Below, piece after piece: positions 17,855 to 26,509 of a DNA stretch of 64,000 nt (position 1 is its first letter; every line of letters begins with the position of its first letter). Both the position numbers and the translations under genes were made by a program. This stretch comes from Sphingobacterium faecium. GTDB taxonomy: Bacteria; Bacteroidota; Bacteroidia; Sphingobacteriales; Sphingobacteriaceae. Location of the stretch: contig NZ_QBKH01000003.1 in the NCBI RefSeq assembly GCF_003054045.1, forward strand, positions 1 to 64,000, written 5' to 3'. The notes beneath the pieces were generated by a model. The model made no database searches. It saw only the letters and a program-made list of their open reading frames with translations, and was not told the DNA's origin.

Positions 17855-17893
17855 AAAAAAAGCTCTAAACTATGTTTAGAGCTTTTTTTATAT
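17855..17893. terminator. bidirectional terminator
   Basis: A-run, AGCTCTAAAC / GTTTAGAGCT stem with a TAT loop, T-run. Shared by the convergent APC permease and rlmF genes. Confidence 0.92.
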
Positions 17894-17896
17894 AGA

Positions 17897-18808
17897 TTAG
17901 AATCTCCAAAGAAGTATTCTACCAACTTTATTTCCTTGTTCCATGCGGATGACTTCCATTTCGACGACATTGAGTTTTTTTAACTTATGTTGTAAACCTC
18001 TGATATCTTCCCGGTGTGCTACCAGTGTCGAAAACCATTTTACTTGATCTTTGTAAAACTGACTTTCAAAAATCATTCGTCCGATAAAAGCCTTTTCACC
18101 ACCATCGCACCACAGTTCGCTTCCTTGACCAGCAAAACTTTGAACGATGTTCTCTTGCTCAGCTGGCTTTAAGCTTTTTATTTTACGGTCTGCTTGTGCC
18201 AATGCTTCTAATTGAGAGGAGAAGAATGGAGGATTACAGATCACCATATCATATTTTTCATTTTCAAGAATGATATCCTTGAAGATGGCTTTGGGATTAT
18301 TCTGTAATCTGATCTGTACATTATTTTTAAGTTCTGGATTTAACCGAACGATTTCAATGGCATTTTTGTATGCTTTCTTTACAATTTCTGAACCTACAAA
18401 TGACCAGCCGTATTCATGATGACCCACAATTGGGTAGATACAATTTGCTCCAACTCCGACATCAAGGATCTTAACTTGTTTTCCTTTCGGAATTTCATTG
18501 TTGTTGCTTTTAGCTAATATATCAGCAACGTAATGAATGTAGTCTGCACGTCCTGGAATAGGAGGACAAAGGTTTTCCTTAGGAATATCCCAATATTGAA
18601 TGTTATAATATTGTTGAAGTAATGCTTTATTTAAAAGTCTTACTGCTTCGGGATTTGTAAAATCTATTGTTTTGGTACTGTAATCGTTAACAAAAATGAA
18701 TGGTTTGAGTTCAGGAACGACTTTGACTAATTTAACAAAATCGTATGCATCAAGATGTTTATTTCTAGGGTGAAGTTTTTTTGTTGGAGTTGTTGCTGTT
18801 CCTGCCAT
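17897..18808 (-). CDS. rlmF: 23S rRNA adenine-1618 N6-methyltransferase
   Basis: A 303-residue SAM-dependent methyltransferase. KLHPRNKH...YDF near the start and WDIPKENLCPPIPGRADYIH at about 76-95 are diagnostic for RlmF. ILDVGVGANCIYP is the SAM-binding loop and ICNPPFF the NPPF catalytic motif of N6-adenine enzymes. It methylates A1618 (E. coli numbering) in 23S rRNA. The gene is followed by a shared terminator. Length agrees with the E. coli enzyme. Confidence 0.95.
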   Translation of the reverse strand: MAGTATTPTKKLHPRNKHLDAYDFVKLVKVVPELKPFIFVNDYSTKTIDFTNPEAVRLLNKALLQQYYNIQYWDIPKENLCPPIPGRADYIHYVADILAKSNNNEIPKGKQVKILDVGVGANCIYPIVGHHEYGWSFVGSEIVKKAYKNAIEIVRLNPELKNNVQIRLQNNPKAIFKDIILENEKYDMVICNPPFFSSQLEALAQADRKIKSLKPAEQENIVQSFAGQGSELWCDGGEKAFIGRMIFESQFYKDQVKWFSTLVAHREDIRGLQHKLKKLNVVEMEVIRMEQGNKVGRILLWRF

Positions 18809-18886
18809 AATGTTGTATTTGATGCAAAAATAAGCTTTTATTTTAAGAGATCGCTGAAATAAAAGTAGGTTGTGCTAAAAGGTCAA

Positions 18887-18928
18887 TAAAAAAACCTCCA
18901 AGTTGTATTTAACTTCTTGGAGGTTTTA
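18887..18928 (-). terminator. kup terminator
   Basis: Minus-strand hairpin with the arms AAAACCTCCAAG and CTTGGAGGTTTT around a 14-base loop, followed by a T-run, about 20 bases after the kup stop. Confidence 0.88.
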
Positions 18929-18947
18929 GGGTATAAACAGGATCCTA

Positions 18948-20894
18948 TCAGTTGTTTTTCCGCTTTAAATCTATGGTAGTTGTTTGGGGTAAACTTAACG
19001 GGACACGTTCAATAGTTACAAAACTAGCATCCAATCCAAATCCTTTTTCTTCGGAAAGACTTAGTTTTTTAAGATAACCATATATCTCCATAATGATACG
19101 CTCTGACCAGCTCAATTGATTACCCTTTGAAAGTACTTTTTCTAATACAACAAATTTAAAATCTCCAGGGATTTTGTGTTTTTTTAAGGTGTCGTATTGG
19201 CTTGTAATATCGATTTCACCTTTTTGAACCATATCTTCTACTACTTTTCTGAATAGTAAACTGATGCGTTGTTCTTCTCTAAATCCAAGTTTGAAATCTA
19301 TACGAATTAGCTTTCCTGGAATCAATTGATCGATGGTATACTCCCTTGTATGAGGGTGATCCATGACATCCACGTGTACTAACCAATAGACATCAGCACG
19401 TTTTGGTTTCTTATTCAATATAGAATAAATGATTTTGGATTCGATCTCTGACTTAAAGTTGGCACTTGTTAAATACACTAAATGCGATGCGTACGGTGGT
19501 ACGGACTTGTCCTCACTCAGTTCCGAAATAATGGGATAATATTTATCGATATTAATGAAGTTAACAAATCTATTTTTAATACGTCTGGCACTCCACCAAG
19601 CATACATAATCAGAAATAGAAGGGAAGCTAAGAGTAATGTGAGCCATCCGCCATGTGCAATTTTAACGCCATTTCCGACTAAAAATATCAATTCTAATAT
19701 TAAATAAAACCCTGTAAATAAAGCAATAAGATATTTATTAATTTTTTTAGAAGCAAGAAAGAATGCCATCAAAACTGTTGTTGTTAAGAATGTCAAATTG
19801 ATAGCCAAACCGTAAGCTGCTTCCATGTTGCTGGATTCTCCAAAAATTTTAATAATTAACATACATCCCGCCCATAGGATCAAATTGATTGAAGGAACAT
19901 ATAATTGTCCTTTATGATCACTGGGATAGCGAATGGCAACCTTAGGCCAAATATTTAAACGTACGGCTTCAGATATCAGGGTGTATGAACCTGAAATCAT
20001 CGCTTGACTAGCAATAACGGCAGCCATGGTGGCAATCGCAATACCATAACCAAGAAACCAATGGGGCATGATCGCATAAAACGGATTATTTTCACCTAAG
20101 ACTTTTCCTTCTTGGGTTAATAACCAGGCACCTTGACCGAAATAATTAAGAACAAGTGTTAGTTTTACGAATATCCAGCTGATACGAATATTATCTTTAC
20201 CGCAGTGTCCCATATCTGAATACAGTGCCTCGGCTCCTGTCGTACATAGAAATACTGCCCCAATGATAAAAAGTGCATTGGGATAAGCAATTAATAATTT
20301 AATGGCATAATACGGGTTAAGAGCTTTGAGTACTTCATATTCAAGGTGAATATTGCTAAGTCCTAAAACTCCAATAGTTGAAAACCAAATAAACATCAGT
20401 GGCCCAAATATTTTACCGACTACCGATGTACCAAATCGTTGGATGGCAAATAAAAGTGTGATGATGGTCACAACAATTGGAATTGTTGGTAAACCAGGAT
20501 ACTTAATGTCCAGACCTTCAATCGCAGAAGAGATCGTAATGGCTGGTGTAATCATGCCGTCGGCAAGAAGCGTTGCTGCTCCAATCATTGCCGGGAAAAT
20601 CAACCATGGTGCCCTTTTGCGAACTAATGAAAAAAGTGATAGGATACCTCCTTCTCCTTTATTGTCAGCTTGGAGTGTAATCAGTACATATTTTACAGTT
20701 GTTTGTAAAGTAACTGTCCAAAACACACACGATAATCCACCTAGAACAAGGTCTTTGTCGATGACCCCCTTATTCATGATGGCCTTAAAAACATAGAGCG
20801 GAGAGGTACCAATATCTCCAAAAATAATCCCTAAACTAATTAGGAGACCTGCAAGGCTTACCTTTTGTGCGGTACTTTGATGACTTGTCGTCAT
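18948..20894 (-). CDS. kup: KUP/HAK/KT potassium uptake protein
   Basis: A 648-residue K+ transporter. SLAGLLISLGIIFGDIGTSPLY is the diagnostic first helix, and about 12 membrane helices run to residue 440. CTTGAEALYSDMGHCGK lies in the transport core, and the last 190 residues form the cytoplasmic domain. It should import K+ with H+. The longest frame starts with TTG at 21002; the family start is at ATG 20894 (MTTSHQST...). ATG 20927 (MKVFLLKS...) is possible but adds an atypical tail. No ydaO-type riboswitch is evident upstream. Confidence 0.95.
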   Translation of the reverse strand: MTTSHQSTAQKVSLAGLLISLGIIFGDIGTSPLYVFKAIMNKGVIDKDLVLGGLSCVFWTVTLQTTVKYVLITLQADNKGEGGILSLFSLVRKRAPWLIFPAMIGAATLLADGMITPAITISSAIEGLDIKYPGLPTIPIVVTIITLLFAIQRFGTSVVGKIFGPLMFIWFSTIGVLGLSNIHLEYEVLKALNPYYAIKLLIAYPNALFIIGAVFLCTTGAEALYSDMGHCGKDNIRISWIFVKLTLVLNYFGQGAWLLTQEGKVLGENNPFYAIMPHWFLGYGIAIATMAAVIASQAMISGSYTLISEAVRLNIWPKVAIRYPSDHKGQLYVPSINLILWAGCMLIIKIFGESSNMEAAYGLAINLTFLTTTVLMAFFLASKKINKYLIALFTGFYLILELIFLVGNGVKIAHGGWLTLLLASLLFLIMYAWWSARRIKNRFVNFINIDKYYPIISELSEDKSVPPYASHLVYLTSANFKSEIESKIIYSILNKKPKRADVYWLVHVDVMDHPHTREYTIDQLIPGKLIRIDFKLGFREEQRISLLFRKVVEDMVQKGEIDITSQYDTLKKHKIPGDFKFVVLEKVLSKGNQLSWSERIIMEIYGYLKKLSLSEEKGFGLDASFVTIERVPLSLPQTTTIDLKRKNN

Positions 20895-21082
20895 TTTTTT
20901 ATTTGATTTAAGTAAAAAAACCTTCATTTTAACACGAATACGAAGGTTCGTTGCAATTGAAAAACTCGTGCCAAATTTTAGCAATTTGTTTGACAACGCC
21001 AAATCTTGTTAAAAATTGTTAAAAGACAAATTTTTATTCGATATAAGTTAATAATATCTAAACAAATAACCTACTTTTGTTG

Positions 21083-21113
21083 TTGATATATTGGTTTAGA
21101 TATATTATATTTG
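21083..21113 (+). promoter_or_regulatory. promoter of the sorting-domain protein gene
   Basis: TTG at 21083-21085, 20 bases, then TATATTTG at 21106-21113. This is a full match to the Bacteroidota promoter, with transcription expected near 21117 and a leader of about 34 bases before the ATG at 21151. Confidence 0.6.
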
Positions 21114-21150
21114 ATTAAACTATAACCAATCTAAGAAGTCGTATATACAA

Positions 21151-21600
21151 ATGAATATTAATTTTAAGAAAATAGCTTATTTATGTCTGCTCTGCGTGGT
21201 TACGTTGCCAGGAAGCTTAGGCTATGCTTCTGTATTGCACGCTTCTTCTTCCACCAAAAATTTGGATAGAGCTAATCATCAAGCTGATATTATAGGATTT
21301 GCAGCTAATCCTGAGAATGCTAAAGATGTTGATAAGTTAATCAATAATGTTAAAGTTTTTTATAATCCTATTTCAGAACAGATCAGCTTATCTTTTAAAT
21401 TGAATAAGCAAAGTTCTGTTGCCATTAAAGTCATGGATGCTTTGGGTAATGAGGTGGTTCAGTTAATGAATGGGAGTTTAGATGCGGGTAATCAAAATTT
21501 ATCTTTTGATCCAAGTGGAAAACTTAATTCTGGATTTTATTTTATCCGAGTGGTTTCTGGTTCAGAAACTGTTGTAAAGAGGTTTTCTGTTCGTAAATAA
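21151..21600 (+). CDS. small secreted protein, mostly a T9SS-type C-terminal domain
   Basis: A 149-residue protein with a Sec signal (residues 1-26, ending near GYASVLHA). It has only about 45 residues of linker, and residues 65-149 look like a type IX secretion (Por_Secre_tail) domain: VKVFYNPISEQISLSFKLNK, VAIKVMDALGNEV, LDAGNQNLSFDPSGKLNSGFYFIRV and SETVVKRFSVRK. Normally this domain follows a large cargo such as an enzyme or adhesin. Here no cargo is present and the upstream frame is not continued, so this is either a free sorting-like domain or a small beta-sandwich that is itself functional. It has its own promoter and terminator, so it does not look like a decayed remnant. Confidence 0.8.
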   Translation: MNINFKKIAYLCLLCVVTLPGSLGYASVLHASSSTKNLDRANHQADIIGFAANPENAKDVDKLINNVKVFYNPISEQISLSFKLNKQSSVAIKVMDALGNEVVQLMNGSLDAGNQNLSFDPSGKLNSGFYFIRVVSGSETVVKRFSVRK

Positions 21601-21623
21601 ATTAGCGAAACGCTAGATATAAG

Positions 21624-21657
21624 AAAGGCTTAAATGATATCATTTAAGCCTTTTTCT
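21624..21657. terminator. bidirectional terminator
   Basis: AAAGGCTTAAATGATATCATTTAAGCCTTTTT forms a 13-14 base near-perfect palindromic stem (arms AAAGGCTTAAATGA and TCATTTAAGCCTTT). It ends the sorting-domain gene and abuts the end of ispG on the other strand. Confidence 0.9.
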
Positions 21658-23670
21658 TTAATTGGGCATTTCATTTTCTTCTATCCACAAACCATCAGAT
21701 TTGATAATATTGATGAGCTCGTCCAGTGCATGGGCAGAGCTCACGTTTTTCTTAACGACTTCCTGTCCACGGTAAAGCGTTATTTTGTCTGGACCAGCGC
21801 CTACGTAACCATAATCGGCATCAGCCATTTCACCAGGTCCATTGACAATACAGCCCATGATTCCAATCTTTAATCCTTTCAGGTGATTTGTCCTATTTCT
21901 GATCATTTGCGTTGTTTCTTGGAGGTCAAAAAGTGTTCTACCGCAGCTTGGGCAAGAAATGTATTCTGTTTTGGAAATTCGTGATCTGGTGGCTTGGAGG
22001 ATTCCAAATGATAAGGATACTATTTTGTCCAAAGGTGTTGCAGGTGAATCAATCCAAACACCTGATCCAAAGCCATCAATTAAAAGTGCTCCTAAATCGG
22101 TCGCTGCATATAACTGAAGTTTTGAAATGGGCTCTTCGGGATTCATAATATCGCCAACAGGTCCTGAAAATTCGGCAGGATCGTAAGTTCTTTTAATAAT
22201 CACAGGATTTTCTAAACCAATTTCTTGTAGATTTTTAAAAAATTGTCTTTGTTCTGCCATTCCATGAACTGCTGTAGTTTCTAAAAGGAACACAATAGTT
22301 TTATCAAGTTGTAGAGTTTCAAATAAACTTGTCGCTAAATCCGTATTTTTTATTTTGATCAGGTTGAGTACTTGATCTTTTTCTGTTGCTTGATTGAATT
22401 CTTCTAATGTAAATAAGGGGTGGATATTAGCTTTGTTTTGTATGTTTTTCCACGTTTTGTAATTATAGAGTTGTTTTAGATTTGCCGGCATATTGAATGA
22501 AGGCAATTGATCAGCTAAATATACAAAATCAACAGATTGTTCACCCATATGGTATTTGTCCAATAGCATATCATAGCGATAGCCTGCTTGTGCTAAAAAA
22601 TTGGCATCTTTCAAATTTTGCGTAGATATGTCAACAACTACACGTGGAACTAATGATCCTCCAATAAAAGTATTAACTTCTTTGGAGATATATGGTGTAG
22701 CTATATTATTATCTGTTAATTTTAAGATTGGAGGAATCACAGACGTATTGAAATCATGCTGCCTTTTTGTATATCGATTAACTAAAGCAATCGCAACTGG
22801 AGCTTCTTTTTCCGGTTCCTCAGTCAAGGATACTCGCACCGTATCACCTAATCCATCTTCTAATAATGTTCCAATTCCTACGGCTGACTTGACTCGACCA
22901 TCCTCTCCATCTCCGGCTTCAGTAACGCCTAAGTGTAAAGGATAATTCATGTTTTCAGAAACCATTTTTTCGACTAAAAGCCTATAAGCACGAACCATTA
23001 CCTGTGGATTGCTCGATTTCATGGATATGCATAAATTATAGTAATTTAAGTCTTCACAAATTCGGATAAATTCCATGGCCGATTCAACCATTCCTTCGGG
23101 AGTATCACCATAATGGCTCATGATTCGATCTGAAAGGGAACCATGATTGGTTCCTATACGCATAGCCGTTCCGTACTCTTTACAGATATTGACTAAGGGT
23201 TTGAACTTTTTATATATCCGATCTAATTCTGCTTGATACTCGCTGTCTGTATAACTAAGTTGATCAAATTTTTTCTTGTCGGCATAGTTACCTGGATTGA
23301 CGCGGACTTTTTCAACAATCCTCGCAGCAACTTCTGCTGCATTGGGTGTGAAATGAATGTCAGCGACTAATGGTACCTGATATCCTCTAAGGCGCAATTC
23401 TTTTTTTATATTGGCCAGATTATTTGCTTCTTTTATCGAAGGTGCTGTGATCCTCACATATTCACAACCGGCATCTACCATTTTTATAGTTTGCTCCACA
23501 GAACCTAAGGTATCCATGGTGTCGATTGTTGTCATGCTCTGAATACGTATCGGATTGTCCCCACCCATCGGTACATCCCCAATCTGCACTTCTCTTGTTT
23601 TCCATCTTGAATACGTGGTTTGCGAGTTGCAATAAATATCAGGCAATGTCAAAAGTTTACTTGTGTCCAT
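21658..23670 (-). CDS. ispG: 4-hydroxy-3-methylbut-2-enyl diphosphate synthase, long form
   Basis: A 670-residue IspG (GcpE), which converts MEcPP to HMBPP in the non-mevalonate isoprenoid pathway. The TIM barrel starts with REVQIGDVPMGGDNPIRIQSM and ADIHFTPNAAEVAA...VRVNPGNYAD. The C-terminal part holds the [4Fe-4S] ligands (ISCPSCGRTLFDL, then GCIVNGPGEMADADYGYVG). Between them is the extra domain of about 250 residues found in the long form typical of Bacteroidota, chlamydiae and plants. The longest frame begins with TTG at 23682, which overlaps a -7 element (TAACTTTG, 23680-23687), so ATG 23670 is used, leaving a leader of only a few bases. Confidence 0.96.
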   Translation of the reverse strand: MDTSKLLTLPDIYCNSQTTYSRWKTREVQIGDVPMGGDNPIRIQSMTTIDTMDTLGSVEQTIKMVDAGCEYVRITAPSIKEANNLANIKKELRLRGYQVPLVADIHFTPNAAEVAARIVEKVRVNPGNYADKKKFDQLSYTDSEYQAELDRIYKKFKPLVNICKEYGTAMRIGTNHGSLSDRIMSHYGDTPEGMVESAMEFIRICEDLNYYNLCISMKSSNPQVMVRAYRLLVEKMVSENMNYPLHLGVTEAGDGEDGRVKSAVGIGTLLEDGLGDTVRVSLTEEPEKEAPVAIALVNRYTKRQHDFNTSVIPPILKLTDNNIATPYISKEVNTFIGGSLVPRVVVDISTQNLKDANFLAQAGYRYDMLLDKYHMGEQSVDFVYLADQLPSFNMPANLKQLYNYKTWKNIQNKANIHPLFTLEEFNQATEKDQVLNLIKIKNTDLATSLFETLQLDKTIVFLLETTAVHGMAEQRQFFKNLQEIGLENPVIIKRTYDPAEFSGPVGDIMNPEEPISKLQLYAATDLGALLIDGFGSGVWIDSPATPLDKIVSLSFGILQATRSRISKTEYISCPSCGRTLFDLQETTQMIRNRTNHLKGLKIGIMGCIVNGPGEMADADYGYVGAGPDKITLYRGQEVVKKNVSSAHALDELINIIKSDGLWIEENEMPN

Positions 23671-23679
23671 ATCTAATTG

Positions 23680-23687
23680 CAAAGTTA
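23680..23687 (-). promoter_or_regulatory. -7 element of ispG
   Basis: TAACTTTG on the minus strand, ten bases before the ATG at 23670. The 5' leader would be about six bases. No -33 TTG was found at the usual distance. Confidence 0.45.
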
Positions 23688-23716
23688 TGTATTCTACAGC
23701 ATTTATTTAAGCTCTT

Positions 23717-24658
23717 TTAATAGCGAGTTATCGATACAGAAGTAATACCCCCATCAATAGCAATCTGAAACTTATTTTTTGCTTTATCAAAATTAGGACT
23801 AGTCAATGTTCCTTTTTCATTACCCTTTATAAAACTATCATCAGCATTTACGGAGGACAATGCCATTTCTGTTATAATCTGACAAGCCGCATCTCTCGGA
23901 ATGGCAATTTGGATCGAAGATGCTCCAGCATCAATATTGATGTTTGAATTTATCTGTGGATACCCTAACTTTAAGTCTAAATTACTTGCGCCCGCGTCAA
24001 TTGTCAAATTTCTAAGTTTGAAGTTTGACAAATCCCCTTGAATATCTGCTGCACCTACATCTAAGTTCAGATCCCAAATGATATTCTTATTGAGTTTGAT
24101 TAGCGTGGTATTGCCTTTTGAGTTTATCCCTTTTTTTGTTTTTCCGCTTAAATTCAGTGTGGTAGGTTGCCCTTCTTTTGAATCAGAATTTAGTGAAAGA
24201 AAATATTTATTGGAATTATTTGTTGCTTCAAATAAATTAGATTCAGTGGTGTCTTTTAATTTGATTTGGGTCGCTCCCAAATCAATGTTTGCTGTTGCAT
24301 GGGTGGTATTTCCACTATTTTTACTGGATACAAAGTTTGACGTTCCTTTAAAGTCTTCTTCATCCATATCGATATCTACGTGGTTGTTTTCCATGATGCG
24401 GGATAAAAAACTTTGATTGGGTGTCGTTATACCGATATAAGTAAATATGGATAAAATAACACATGTGGTTCCGATAGATATGATATAACCAATATCTTTT
24501 TTTGGAACTAGAATATTTACTCCTACTAATATAATCAGTAGTGGCCAGTAGCGAAAAACCTCAAACCAATTGAAATCAATAATGTCCATCTTACTTAAAA
24601 GAAGTATGATTCCAATGAATAAAAATATAATACCTGTTGTGATTCTCTTTGCGTCCAT
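23717..24658 (-). CDS. LiaF/DUF5668-like membrane protein
   Basis: A 313-residue protein. Three or four membrane helices in residues 8-80 (RITTGIIFLFIGIILLLSKM...WPLLIILVGVNILV) match the LiaI/LiaF N-terminal (DUF5668) unit. Residues 115-313 form a beta-helix-like domain with repeated 'DLGATQIKL', 'DVGAADIQG', 'DAGASNLDLKL' and 'DAGASSIQI' units as in LiaF/YvqF C-terminal domains. In Firmicutes LiaF inhibits the LiaRS envelope-stress system; in Bacteroidota the role is unknown. No two-component genes are adjacent. Confidence 0.8.
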   Translation of the reverse strand: MDAKRITTGIIFLFIGIILLLSKMDIIDFNWFEVFRYWPLLIILVGVNILVPKKDIGYIISIGTTCVILSIFTYIGITTPNQSFLSRIMENNHVDIDMDEEDFKGTSNFVSSKNSGNTTHATANIDLGATQIKLKDTTESNLFEATNNSNKYFLSLNSDSKEGQPTTLNLSGKTKKGINSKGNTTLIKLNKNIIWDLNLDVGAADIQGDLSNFKLRNLTIDAGASNLDLKLGYPQINSNINIDAGASSIQIAIPRDAACQIITEMALSSVNADDSFIKGNEKGTLTSPNFDKAKNKFQIAIDGGITSVSITRY

Positions 24659-24951
24659 AATATAATCGTTTATTCTTTTATTTTTAAACTACATCACAAA
24701 TGTAAACTAAAAATAAATTTTTGATTTTATAAATTAGGTTATTCATGTACTAATCTCGGTAAAATATATCATTTCATCGGTAATTGAGTTGTGGTATTTC
24801 TAAGGAATAGGTATTAATGCGTTATTTAGAAGTATTGGCTATCTTTGAGACAAAGTATATTTTATCATGGCATTATAAAAAACCAATTTGTATTTTATGG
24901 TGTTATAATAGTATCTTAGATTTTAATGAAGAAAAAACACTGTAAAAATAT

Positions 24952-25686
24952 ATGATATTTCACCATATAGGTTCTTATTTGCTACTGCTACGCTCGGTTT
25001 TGAAGAAACCAGAGAAGGGAAAGATTTACTGGAAAGAGACTATGCATGCTATGAACGAAATAGGTCTTGGATCCCTTGGGCTTATTGTTATTATTTCCAC
25101 CTTTATTGGAGCGGTTATGACGATGCAAATTGCTTTCCAATTGGTTTCTGATCTAATTCCAAATTCAATTATTGGCTCCATTAATCGAGATTCCAATATT
25201 TTGGAATTGGGACCTACTATTTCAGCCTTAGTTCTTATGGGAAGTGTGGGTTCATCGATTTCCTCACAAATAGGTTCTATGCGCGTCACCGAACAAATAG
25301 ATGCTTTAGAAATCATGGGAATTAATGCTCCAGGATATTTGATCTTGCCTAAGATACTTGCAGGTATCACGATGGTACCTGTTTTAGTGACTATAGCAAT
25401 TTTTTGCTCTATCGTTGGAGGTCTTATCGGCGGAGCGCTTTCGGGAGCTGTGACACCATCTGATTACATTATGGGTATTCAAGAGGGATTTAATGGCTTC
25501 ACTGTTACTGTGGCATTGGTGAAAGCTTTTGTCTTTGGCTTTATTATTACTTCCATATCTGCATATAAAGGTTTTACCGTAAGTGGTGGTGCTCTTGAAG
25601 TTGGTCAAGCAAGTACAAAAGCGGTTGTCATTGGTTGTATAACCATCTTGGCAGCTGATTATTTGATAACGGCGTTGATGCTTTAA
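24952..25686 (+). CDS. mlaE: MlaE-family ABC transporter permease
   Basis: A 244-residue inner-membrane permease of the MlaE/YrbE family, with about five hydrophobic segments. ELGPTISALVLMGSVGSSISSQIGSMRVTEQIDALEIMGI is the family signature. With MlaF it moves phospholipids between the inner membrane and an MCE substrate-binding protein. The MlaD/MCE gene usually found next to it is not in this window, so it must be encoded elsewhere. A TATCTTTG element at 24840-24847 could be the promoter, about 100 bases upstream. Confidence 0.92.
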   Translation: MIFHHIGSYLLLLRSVLKKPEKGKIYWKETMHAMNEIGLGSLGLIVIISTFIGAVMTMQIAFQLVSDLIPNSIIGSINRDSNILELGPTISALVLMGSVGSSISSQIGSMRVTEQIDALEIMGINAPGYLILPKILAGITMVPVLVTIAIFCSIVGGLIGGALSGAVTPSDYIMGIQEGFNGFTVTVALVKAFVFGFIITSISAYKGFTVSGGALEVGQASTKAVVIGCITILAADYLITALML

Positions 25687-25702
25687 TTTCTTTTAAAAAA
25701 TT

Positions 25703-26455
25703 ATGATACAAATAGAGCATATTTATAAATCCTTCGGAAGTAACGAGGTACTGAAAGGTATTGATGCTACTTTTGAACCGGGTAAAGTGAGTTTAATTAT
25801 TGGTGGTTCAGGATCTGGAAAAAGTACTTTATTAAAATGTATGGTTGGTTTGCACGAACCAGATCAAGGCCGAGTTCTTTTTAATGGTCAAGATTTTTCA
25901 AAATTAAGTTTTGAAGATCGTATTCCTGTCCGAAAAGAGATCGGCATGTTATTTCAAAATTCGGCGCTTTTTGATTCCATGACTGTTGAACAGAATATTA
26001 TTTTTTCTTTGGATATGTTTACAGACATGTCTAAATCTGAAAAATTGGATCGTGCTAATTTTTGTTTAGAAAGAGTAAATTTAAAGGGGAGAAATCAACT
26101 TTATCCTTCAGAACTCTCAGGAGGGATGAAAAAGCGTGTTGGCATAGCCCGTGCTATAGCTATGAGCCCGAAATATCTTTTTTGTGATGAACCCAATTCT
26201 GGCTTAGATCCAGAAACTTCAATATTGATTGATGAACTCATATTAGAATTGACACAAGAATATAATGCAACCACTATTGTGGTGACGCATGACATGAACT
26301 CTGTAATGGGTATTGGTGAATATATTCTTTATCTCTATAAGGGACAGAAGTTTTGGGAAGGTTCAAATCAGGATATGATGCGATCTGATGTGAAGGAGTT
26401 GAACGATTTTGTGTTCGCAAGTCCATTAATGAAGCGCGCAAAAGAAACGATGTAA
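25703..26455 (+). CDS. mlaF: MlaF-family ABC transporter ATP-binding protein
   Basis: A 250-residue ABC ATPase. Walker A is GGSGSGKST, the Q-loop is GMLFQNSALF, the signature is LSGGMKKRVGIARA, Walker B with the catalytic Glu is YLFCDEPNSGLDP, and the switch His is in VVTHDMNSV. 'SALFDSMTVEQNI' and the GMKKRVG signature are typical of MlaF. It starts 16 bases after the permease and forms a two-gene operon with it, powering lipid transport for outer-membrane asymmetry. Confidence 0.93.
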   Translation: MIQIEHIYKSFGSNEVLKGIDATFEPGKVSLIIGGSGSGKSTLLKCMVGLHEPDQGRVLFNGQDFSKLSFEDRIPVRKEIGMLFQNSALFDSMTVEQNIIFSLDMFTDMSKSEKLDRANFCLERVNLKGRNQLYPSELSGGMKKRVGIARAIAMSPKYLFCDEPNSGLDPETSILIDELILELTQEYNATTIVVTHDMNSVMGIGEYILYLYKGQKFWEGSNQDMMRSDVKELNDFVFASPLMKRAKETM

Positions 26456-26466
26456 TCTGTTGATCT

Positions 26467-26499
26467 TTGCTTATTTGTTTTTAGATTTACGTATCTTTG
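26467..26499 (+). promoter_or_regulatory. promoter of the methyltransferase gene
   Basis: TTG at 26467-26469, 22 bases, TATCTTTG at 26492-26499. Transcription would begin near 26503, only a few bases before the TTG start codon at 26510. Confidence 0.5.
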
Positions 26500-26509
26500 C
26501 GCCAAATTA

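Noticed and set aside
21003..21150. A c-di-AMP riboswitch upstream of kup
   Set aside because: No ydaO-like conserved bases were seen in the short AT-rich gap.
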